From Bacteroidales bacterium (lineage in GTDB: Bacteria > Bacteroidota > Bacteroidia > Bacteroidales > VadinHA17): DNA of 64,000 nucleotides. A program made the translations under genes and the position numbers. Positions 57,627 through 64,000 of this stretch are shown here, piece by piece; the stretch's first letter is position 1, and the number at the start of each line of letters is the position of its first letter. The notes under the pieces are model-generated. The model was not told where the DNA came from. It searched no databases and saw only the letters and a list, made by a program, of their open reading frames with translations. The DNA is taken from NCBI GenBank assembly GCA_017999895.1, contig JAGNKY010000001.1, positions 1 to 64,000 of the forward strand, given 5' to 3'.

Positions 57627-58544
57627 TCAGAAGCTGAATGTGATACTTAGCTCATTTCCTTCATTAATGATAACAGCACGCCCTCCTATCATCAGTGCTC
57701 TGTTATCCTCTAAATGACCTGCAGGGCAGTCGAAAAAAACCGGATATTTATACTCCTTAACTATATCTGAAACAGTTTCTACGGTCGTTTTGCCCCAGGG
57801 TATTTTACCGTCAACCATCTCAGTAAGTCCTCCGACAAGCAGTGCAGAAAGGTTTTTGAGCTTTCCGGCTAGTTTCAGTGAAGTAAGCATGCGATCAATA
57901 TTGTAATATTGCTCTCCGGTGTCTTCGATAAAAAGTATTTTTCCTCTTGTATCCGGCTCGGCTCTTGTGCCCATAAGGCTGTAAATGAGCGACAGGTTGC
58001 CACCTATAAGCTCTCCTTCGGCATAAGAACCTTTTATTGATCTTCCTTCCCACGACCAGGAAAGACTACTGTCAAATAGTGCCTGCCTTAGAGTGGAGAA
58101 TGATTGTGAGCTTTTAGATGAATCGCCGTAATGCAAAGGCATTTCGGCATGAAGAGAAGTAATGTTGCAAATATTGTTCAGCCACGCATGAAGGACGGTA
58201 ATGTCGCTATATCCAATAAACCATTTAGGAGTTCGTTTAAGAGTTGAAAAACCGATTCTGTCAATTATCCTCAGGATTCCATAACCACCTCTCGAACAGA
58301 AAACAGCTTTTATATTCTTATCATCAATTGCTTCCTGCAGATCGGCAAGTCGTTCTTCGTCCGTGCCTGCAAATGGACCGTTTTGTTTTAACACATTGCG
58401 CCCTACTCTGACATTCAGCCCCCAGCCTGTAAGAAATTTTACGGCATTATCTATCTTCCCGACATCAATGGCAAAAGAAGGCGAAACTAACATTACTTCG
58501 TCACCGGGTCGAAGAGGAGGAGGTATTATCTTCTTTCGTGACAT
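57627..58544 (-). CDS. LD-carboxypeptidase, S66 family
   Basis: Removes the terminal D-Ala from tetrapeptides in murein recycling. The ATG at 58544 (MSRKKIIPPPLRPGDEVMLV) gives the usual start; upstream ATG at 58646 is rejected. Catalytic Ser in IGYSDITVL, Glu in IEDTGEQYY and His in CPAGHLEDN. Its stop abuts that of ald. Confidence 0.92.
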   Translation of the reverse strand: MSRKKIIPPPLRPGDEVMLVSPSFAIDVGKIDNAVKFLTGWGLNVRVGRNVLKQNGPFAGTDEERLADLQEAIDDKNIKAVFCSRGGYGILRIIDRIGFSTLKRTPKWFIGYSDITVLHAWLNNICNITSLHAEMPLHYGDSSKSSQSFSTLRQALFDSSLSWSWEGRSIKGSYAEGELIGGNLSLIYSLMGTRAEPDTRGKILFIEDTGEQYYNIDRMLTSLKLAGKLKNLSALLVGGLTEMVDGKIPWGKTTVETVSDIVKEYKYPVFFDCPAGHLEDNRALMIGGRAVIINEGNELSITFSF

Positions 58545-58662
58545 AAAACGATTTATATGTAAAAATAAACTGTTCCGGACTGTTGTGCAACTTTTAAATG
58601 AATTTATACTATATGTGCCTGAAAGTTTAAAAAGTCGCAGGTTCACACCTTCCCAAAAGTGT

Positions 58663-58670
58663 TATATTTG
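58663..58670 (+). promoter_or_regulatory. -7 box TATATTTG upstream of metG
   Basis: TATATTTG matches TAnnTTTG and lies 30 bp before the metG ATG. No clear -33 TTG was seen at the normal spacing. Confidence 0.45.
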
Positions 58671-58700
58671 CAAAATTTATATATTCTTAAATAACATACA

Positions 58701-60734
58701 ATGAAGAAATTCAAAAGATATCTGGTTACTTCCGCACTGCCTTATGCCAATGGTCCCATTCATATAGGTCACCTGGCCGGAGTATATGTTCCTTCGGATA
58801 TCTATACGAGGTACCTCAGGCTAAAGGGTGAGGATGTGATTTCGGTTTGCGGTTCGGATGAGCATGGTGTACCTATTACACTTAAAGCACGTAAAGAGGG
58901 TATAACTCCCAAGCAGGTAGTTGATAAGTATCATGAACTCAATAAGAAGGCATTTGAAGAATTCGGAATAGCTTTTGACATTTACTCGCGCACAACAAAT
59001 AAAATTCATTATGAAACAGCTTCAGAATTTTTTCTGAACCTTTATAATAAAGGCGTGTTCATTGAGAAAACCTCGCTTCAGTATTATGACAATGAAGCAG
59101 GCTGTTTTCTTGCCGACCGGTATATTGTCGGGACATGTCCTAATTGTCATTATGAAAATGCTTATGGCGATCAGTGCGAAAAATGCGGCACTTCTCTCAG
59201 TCCGTCGGATCTTATTAATCCGCATTCCACTATAAGCGGCAGTGAACCTGTGCTTAAAGAAACGCGTCACTGGTACCTGCCTCTCGATAAGTATGAATCC
59301 TGGCTCAGGAAGTGGATTCTTGAAGAGCATAAAGAATGGAAACCAAATGTCTATGGTCAGTGCAAATCATGGCTCGACCAGGGTCTTCAGCCCAGAGCCG
59401 TTAGCCGCGACCTCGACTGGGGAATACCTGTTCCTCTGGAAGGGGCCGAAGGCAAGGTGCTTTACGTATGGTTCGATGCACCCATAGGCTATATATCGGC
59501 TACTAAAGAACTTACACCTGAGTGGGAAAAATACTGGAAAGATCCTGAAACACGACTTGTACATTTCATAGGAAAAGACAATATAGTTTTTCACTGCATC
59601 ATCTTCCCGGTAATGCTCAAGGCAGAAGGTTCATTCATTTTGCCAGATAATGTACCTGCCAACGAGTTTCTAAATCTCGAAAACGACAAAATATCAACGT
59701 CTCGTAACTGGGCTGTATGGCTCCATGAATATCTCGAAGAATTTCCGGGAAAGCAGGATGTTCTGCGTTATACTCTATGTGCAAATGCACCTGAAACGAA
59801 AGATAATGATTTTACATGGAAAGATTTTCAGGCGCGCAATAACAATGAACTGGTGGCAATACTTGGTAATTTTGTCAACCGTACGCTGGTTCTTACAGAT
59901 AAACATTTTTCAGGTGTGGTGCCAGAGCGAGGTACTCTGAATGAATATGACGAAAAAGTTCGGAAAGATATTAAAAGATTGTGCAAAGCAACAGGTACAG
60001 GGATAGAGAATTTCAGGTTCAGGGAGGCACTTAAAGAAGCAATGAATCTTGCAAGGCTCGGGAATAAATACCTTGCTGACACCGAGCCATGGAAGCTGAT
60101 TGAATCGGATATTGAAAGAGTGAAGACAATATTGAACATCTCGCTGCAGATAACCGGCAACCTGAGTATCATTCTTGAACCGTTCCTGCCGTTTTCGATG
60201 AAGAAACTCAGGGAATGGCTGAACTTTGAAAAGGCTTCATGGAATGACTCGGGAAATACCTCGTTGTTCCCTGCAGGCCACAAGGTTAACAGGGGCGGAC
60301 TTATGTTCGAGAAAATCGAAGATGAGATAATAAACCGGCAGATTGAAAAACTGATGCGTTCAAAAAAAGAAAATGTACAGGAACAGCAGAAATTCGTAAA
60401 GATTAAAGATCCTGTTTCCTATGAGGAGTTTTCGAAAATCGATTTGCGGACTGCCACGGTGCTTGAAGCTGAAAAAGTGCCGAAAACAACGAAACTTCTC
60501 AAACTGAAAATTGACTGCGGAACTGACATCAGAACAATCGTATCGGGTATTGCAGAGTATTACAGACCTGAAGATCTTATCGGGAAGCAAATCATTATAG
60601 TTGCGAATCTTGAACCCAGGGTAATAAAAGGTATCGAGTCGAAAGGGATGATTTTAATGGTTGAGGAGGGCGATGGGAAGCTTGTACTTGTTTCGCCCGT
60701 AGAGAAGAGTGGTAACGGTAGTGCTGTAAAATAA
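58701..60734 (+). CDS. metG: Methionine--tRNA ligase
   Basis: Class Ia synthetase. HIGH motif at residues 21-24 ([11 protein letters not shown]) and KMSKS-type motif KISTSR at 330-335. Zinc-binding Cys set [18 protein letters not shown] near residue 150. The last ~110 residues are an EMAP-II-like tRNA-binding domain ([17 protein letters not shown]). Length 677 is normal for the long form. Confidence 0.96.
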   Translation: MKKFKRYLVTSALPYANGPIHIGHLAGVYVPSDIYTRYLRLKGEDVISVCGSDEHGVPITLKARKEGITPKQVVDKYHELNKKAFEEFGIAFDIYSRTTNKIHYETASEFFLNLYNKGVFIEKTSLQYYDNEAGCFLADRYIVGTCPNCHYENAYGDQCEKCGTSLSPSDLINPHSTISGSEPVLKETRHWYLPLDKYESWLRKWILEEHKEWKPNVYGQCKSWLDQGLQPRAVSRDLDWGIPVPLEGAEGKVLYVWFDAPIGYISATKELTPEWEKYWKDPETRLVHFIGKDNIVFHCIIFPVMLKAEGSFILPDNVPANEFLNLENDKISTSRNWAVWLHEYLEEFPGKQDVLRYTLCANAPETKDNDFTWKDFQARNNNELVAILGNFVNRTLVLTDKHFSGVVPERGTLNEYDEKVRKDIKRLCKATGTGIENFRFREALKEAMNLARLGNKYLADTEPWKLIESDIERVKTILNISLQITGNLSIILEPFLPFSMKKLREWLNFEKASWNDSGNTSLFPAGHKVNRGGLMFEKIEDEIINRQIEKLMRSKKENVQEQQKFVKIKDPVSYEEFSKIDLRTATVLEAEKVPKTTKLLKLKIDCGTDIRTIVSGIAEYYRPEDLIGKQIIIVANLEPRVIKGIESKGMILMVEEGDGKLVLVSPVEKSGNGSAVK

Positions 60735-60747
60735 GCAATTTTTATTT

Positions 60748-61731
60748 TTATTTAACCCTGTAAACCCATGCATCAGGGTACTTTAAGGAAATGTCGTCCT
60801 TTTTTGAAAGAGCCTCTGAAAGAGTACTGCATTTTACTGCACTTACCCTGAAAAAGCCGTTCGGAGCTTTAATCATCTCAGGGGCGTAGCCTTCTGCGGA
60901 AAGCTTTTTAATAAGTGTAAGGGCATTTGATTCTGATTTGAAGCTGCCCGCTATTATTCCGTATTCTTCCTGAACCGATGCCTGAACACTTTGCAAAGTC
61001 GTTACCGGTTCACGAGCGGGTTGTAATGAAATGACGTCGGAAGAATTTTCTTTTGCAGTATTAATGGATTCAGGAGTATCGCCTTTTTCCGATGTAATGT
61101 TTTTTCCCGCGCTGTCGGGTGAAGTTTTGACAAGTGGATTAAGGCTGGTTACCTGCACCCTGGTTTTGAAAATATCAGTAAAAAGTGGTAACGCAGCGAG
61201 GGCTCCGGCAAGCGGTATAATAACGGCGGCACGCCAGAGGTATTTCTGAAATTTAGAATTTCCCGAAGTTTCTTTATGTAATTCTTTCCGCACTCTTTTC
61301 CTTACATCAAAATCTTCGAGGAGAGGAAATTGAAATGAAGTGAGTCCGTAAGAATTCAGGTCAAAATTGACATACTTATCGGGCTCGAACTGCACATTGC
61401 CCTCGCTGTTATTGACAAAAGTACCGATGCCGTCGAAGACAACTTTTTCTCCTCTGGATAGTTGCTTTTTAATTCCTGCTACAAAATCCTCTACAATATA
61501 TCTGGCATGGTTATAATCTGTTCCTTCCAGTGCTGAAATCCTGTCTATAAGAAGTCCGTCGTTATGGTTGAGGTTACGGTTGAACGATATAAGTTTAACA
61601 GGCGGATGGAGTGTATTGTTTAACTTATCAATGCGGGCGGGGGAGTAATTGCCGATAAAGCCTCCGAATCCCGGTAGTATTACACAATCGTGGCTGAAAA
61701 GCAACTCCTTTATTACGGCTGATACATCCAT
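60748..61731 (-). CDS. HU-CCDC81 and SPOR domain protein
   Basis: The ATG at 61731 starts MDVSAVIKELLFSHDCVILPG. The N-terminal CCDC81-like HU domains occupy about residues 1-140 (VILPGFGGFIGNYSPARID). One membrane helix (AAVIIPLAGALAALPLF) follows. A C-terminal SPOR domain (YGIIAGSFKSESNALTLIKKL) would bind denuded peptidoglycan. This architecture is typical of Bacteroidota and is thought to be division related. Convergent with metG (13-bp gap). Confidence 0.85.
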   Translation of the reverse strand: MDVSAVIKELLFSHDCVILPGFGGFIGNYSPARIDKLNNTLHPPVKLISFNRNLNHNDGLLIDRISALEGTDYNHARYIVEDFVAGIKKQLSRGEKVVFDGIGTFVNNSEGNVQFEPDKYVNFDLNSYGLTSFQFPLLEDFDVRKRVRKELHKETSGNSKFQKYLWRAAVIIPLAGALAALPLFTDIFKTRVQVTSLNPLVKTSPDSAGKNITSEKGDTPESINTAKENSSDVISLQPAREPVTTLQSVQASVQEEYGIIAGSFKSESNALTLIKKLSAEGYAPEMIKAPNGFFRVSAVKCSTLSEALSKKDDISLKYPDAWVYRVK

Positions 61732-61891
61732 CCCGGTTAATAATGTTGTTTTATACAAAAATAAGAAATTTTTACGTGTAATTGCTTGATGTTTGTATAT
61801 TATTTTATTTGTTGAATATTAGGCAAATAAAAATGACGGTTTTTCTGGATATTTCCGGTGAAAGATTTGGTTATGTTTAAATATCAAAGTT

Positions 61892-62068
61892 TTAAACATA
61901 TCGCCAACCATATAGATAATTGATATTGTCGAGACGTTCGAGATTGTCATATTGAAAATCTTCTTTCAAACCCGGGTATTTATTGTTTTGCCTCCAGACA
62001 AGATTGCCTGTGGAGAGATTAAAGTTATAAGAAAAATTCAGAATTGAGCCTGAAACGCAGATAGCCAT
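61892..62068 (-). pseudogene. Orphan Rhs-core repeat fragment
   Basis: A 58-codon frame reads NFSYNFNLSTGNLVWRQ, then LKEDFQYDNLERLDNI. This is the YD/Rhs repeat pattern (xxTGNLxxR ... F.YD.L.RL). It has no room for an Rhs shell, so it is a piece of an Rhs gene left behind by rearrangement. Same strand as the Rhs C-terminus at the right edge. Confidence 0.7.
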
Positions 62069-62116
62069 TTTCTATTTTTCGCATTAGGATACCCGGACAA
62101 ATCAAAAATAACTTCG

Positions 62117-62132
62117 TTCCCCGTCAGGGGAA
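62117..62132. repeat. REP-like hairpin 1
   Basis: TTCCCC-GTCA-GGGGAA, a perfect 6-bp stem with a 4-nt loop. Same core as the hairpin at 62171. Confidence 0.65.
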
Positions 62133-62170
62133 TAACATCAATAGCTTAACGAATACGCAACATATTATTA

Positions 62171-62184
62171 TTCCCCGTCAGGGG
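62171..62184. repeat. REP-like hairpin 2, overlaps the RAYT stop codon
   Basis: TTCCCC-GTCA-GGGG followed by ATAAATATTTC. The stop codon of the minus-strand transposase (62178-62180) lies in its loop. Confidence 0.65.
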
Positions 62185-62525
62185 ATAAATATTTCCTGAA
62201 GAAGTGAAGCCATGATTAATATTGCTCCGAAACCTTCCTGCCAGGTGAACCTACCGGTAACAAGATGATTTTTATTTATCCATAGCGACGAGCTTCGTTT
62301 TACATGATACATAAGATCCGATGGCGACTGATTTGGGCTCATGCTTACAAAAATATGCACATGGTCGGGCATACCGTTAATTCTGTAAAGTTTATGGCCT
62401 TGCTGCTCTATGATTCCGGCTGTATATTTATAAAGATCTGCTTTCCAATCGTCTTTTATTAAGCATTGCCGGTCGTGTACCGCAAAAATGTAATGAATGT
62501 ACAATTGTGTATATGTATTAGCCAT
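62178..62525 (-). pseudogene. Truncated IS200-like / REP-associated tyrosine transposase
   Basis: Y1-type HUH transposase start (ANTYTQLYIHYIFAVHDRQ) with HUH motif in NGMPDHVHIFVSMSP. The ATG at 62525 is chosen over the 62570 start. After FTWQEGFGA the protein departs from the family, which normally has a GYGAFSYS-type segment carrying the catalytic Tyr and then ~35 more residues. Here the frame ends inside a REP-like hairpin, and no catalytic Tyr is visible after the HUH motif. It is therefore probably inactive. Confidence 0.75.
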
Positions 62526-62594
62526 AATTTTATTTATTAATGTCCTACGGACAAATGTAGAAAAATTCAATAATGCTCCGGCTATGGAATTATA

Positions 62595-62608
62595 AGCCCT
62601 GACGGGCT
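62595..62608. repeat. REP-like hairpin 3
   Basis: AGCCC-TGAC-GGGCT followed by AAATATTTC. Its core CCCTGACGGG is the reverse complement of CCCGTCAGGG in hairpins 1 and 2. It sits 70 bp upstream of the transposase start, so the transposase is bracketed by hairpins. Confidence 0.65.
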
Positions 62609-62809
62609 AAATATTTCATTTTTCTTTTGCTGACTTTATCAGGAGGGCTCTTGCTGAAAATAATTATTAGTTTGTTGTATGCCATATCGAGAGTCGTATT
62701 ACAGCTTACATAAATGTTGTAGAGCATTTTTAAGTAAGTTGCATTATTTTTTTTAATTATTCCTTGAATTTACGCATAATTATATTATTATTAATACTAA
62801 GCGCTATAC

Positions 62810-63406
62810 TTATTCTTCTATTTCTTCAAATAAGAACCATTCTCCTTCATAAAAGTATAGAATAACAAAGGCTGAAATCGAAGAAATAAATATAGGTAAT
62901 GACCCACTTCTGTAGTCTGAAAACTTCTCAATAGGTCCGTTGATTGCTTCATTAGTAACATTTACAAAATCAGATAAGTATTTATTAACTGCCCCATAAT
63001 GTAAATACATACCTTTTAATCCAATTTCTTTATTAATTATATTTTGAATTATATAATGAGATTCGTTTTTATGTTTAGTAGCGAAAATTAAAACATAATC
63101 GTAAAAATTAATCAGGTCGTTAACATTTTCTTGTTCTTTTTTTTGATAAAACTTGTTTGGTTTTCTGCATAGGAATAAAACGCTTTGTTTTTCTCCTGAT
63201 ATCAAGATATCAAACACGCATGAAGCTCCGTAGCTTCCATAAGGATTAATTATTGGATATCGATCTCCATAAACAAATTCGTAACCAACCGATTTTGCTA
63301 AACTATCTAATTCCAAAAATACGTCATTATTAATATTAAAATTTTGAGAATTTGCTTTGCAAGACATTGAAAATAAACATAAAATAAAAGGAATTAATTT
63401 TTTCAT
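62810..63406 (-). CDS. Unknown lipoprotein, candidate immunity protein
   Basis: The ATG at 63406 gives KKLIPFILCLFSMSCKANS, a lipoprotein signal with Cys near residue 16. About 180 residues follow with no recognised domain (ends YFYEGEWFLFEEIEE). It lies 55 bp downstream of the Rhs-type C-terminal gene on the same strand. Position and the lipoprotein anchor suggest an immunity protein that blocks the toxin in the periplasm; this is inference. Confidence 0.6.
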   Translation of the reverse strand: MKKLIPFILCLFSMSCKANSQNFNINNDVFLELDSLAKSVGYEFVYGDRYPIINPYGSYGASCVFDILISGEKQSVLFLCRKPNKFYQKKEQENVNDLINFYDYVLIFATKHKNESHYIIQNIINKEIGLKGMYLHYGAVNKYLSDFVNVTNEAINGPIEKFSDYRSGSLPIFISSISAFVILYFYEGEWFLFEEIEE

Positions 63407-63461
63407 TATCAAATAATTTTAAAATTATTATATTTATCACTTTAAGCTTAATATTAAGTTG

Positions 63462-64000
63462 CTACGGAATTCTTGGTAATTGTAAATGATAGTGCCAGTC
63501 ACTATAATGCCAGGGCATTGCGTTTGGATCGAAAATAAATTTAGTACTATTAATAACTATCGGTCTTACAAAATCTAGTGGTATGTAATGTCCGTTATTG
63601 TATATTATTCTTAAATCTACAGCAAGTCCTAAAATATGTGCTTTCCCCGAAGTCGGTATCAGACTGTTATCAGTTGAAGAATATACTTTTCCATCAGGTC
63701 CTACATATCTATCTCCTCCAGTTACCATAAACTGAAATTCTTCTGTTCCCATCACATCAACAAGCCCTTCATATAATTGCTTAACATTACTTCTGACCTT
63801 ATTATTTTTGAGAACGTAATTATCTGGATTTAATTCTCTATCACCTGATCTAATGGAATATGATATGCCTTGCTGTAAATGATTTAATCCTGCAGTTATT
63901 AATCCAGTAGCAGCTCCTTGCCAGAAATTACCACCTGTCAACTCAGTACCAATACCTCCTGCCAATCCAGAAAAGGCATAATTTCCTAAGTTACTACTTG
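63462..64000 (-). CDS. C-terminal part of Rhs-type protein with M15-like peptidase toxin, 5' end beyond window
   Basis: The frame is open to the right edge. The first part (GLAGGIGTELTGGNFWQGAATGLITAGLNHL) is the usual junction of an Rhs/polymorphic toxin before its toxic tip. The tip has VTGGDRYVGPDGKV, then HILGLAVDL (H-x6-D, the M15 zinc pattern) and DWHYHLQL (last zinc His region). M15 peptidases (VanX, VanY, endolysins) cut peptide bonds of cell-wall stem peptides. The catalytic Glu usually two or three residues before the last His is not obvious. Protein truncated by window edge. Confidence 0.7.
   Translation of the reverse strand, partial: SSNLGNYAFSGLAGGIGTELTGGNFWQGAATGLITAGLNHLQQGISYSIRSGDRELNPDNYVLKNNKVRSNVKQLYEGLVDVMGTEEFQFMVTGGDRYVGPDGKVYSSTDNSLIPTSGKAHILGLAVDLRIIYNNGHYIPLDFVRPIVINSTKFIFDPNAMPWHYSDWHYHLQLPRIP

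Noticed and set aside
1..64000. CRISPR arrays, rRNA operons or an intact prophage
   Set aside because: No regularly spaced short repeats, no rRNA-like sequence and no run of phage structural genes were seen.

Overview
The window looks like chromosome from a low-GC member of the Bacteroidota, probably an environmental Bacteroidales or Marinilabiliales relative. The evidence is: gliding lipoprotein GldH; type IX secretion genes porW/sprE and porX; an HU-domain/SPOR-domain protein; FISUMP and 6-bladed-propeller lipoproteins; GlnRS with its own tRNA-Gln; -7 boxes of the form TAnnTTTG; and almost no Shine-Dalgarno signals. Genus or species cannot be fixed from the sequence alone. Layout: 1-12.2 kb holds the end of a TerB-like/ABC ATPase gene that runs off the left edge, an exported methyltransferase, a tldD-tldE pair, a GH30 glycosidase, an exported NIF3-like protein, and a minus-strand pair of GH2 beta-galactosidase and S15-type peptidase. 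12.2-13.2 kb is a block of gene remnants. 13.2-36 kb is mostly housekeeping: GMP synthase ATPase subunit, serA, aconitase, tRNA-Ala, TonB, hflX, asd, lamin-tail protein, sppA-lpxK, folK, radC, rpsT. Lipoproteins, small membrane proteins and a Gfo/Idh/MocA oxidoreductase are mixed in. 36-42 kb is an accessory lipoprotein region. A FISUMP gene there lies between two 95-bp direct repeats and is interrupted upstream by a decayed IS5-type element with TTAA target duplications. Two paralogous 6-bladed-propeller lipoproteins follow. 42-61.7 kb returns to core genes: tRNA-Gln/glnS, folB, marC, rnhA, holB, the ricT-gldH-trmB-atl operon, a nifU-like gene, the porW-porX-tsaE operon with an alanine dehydrogenase, ldcA, metG and the HU-SPOR protein. 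61.8-64 kb is an accessory island of Rhs type. It has an orphan Rhs-core fragment, a truncated IS200-like (RAYT) transposase among REP-like hairpins, a lipoprotein of unknown family, and the C-terminal end of an Rhs-type protein. That end carries an M15-like peptidase motif set, and the protein runs off the right edge. The most promising system is this last pair: a candidate peptidoglycan-cutting polymorphic toxin with a lipid-anchored candidate immunity protein. The second is the 95-bp repeat that follows the stop codons of two unrelated lipoprotein genes. The T9SS genes suggest that several signal-peptide proteins here reach the cell surface through type IX secretion, but I did not identify a C-terminal sorting domain with confidence. 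No CRISPR array, rRNA or intact prophage was seen.
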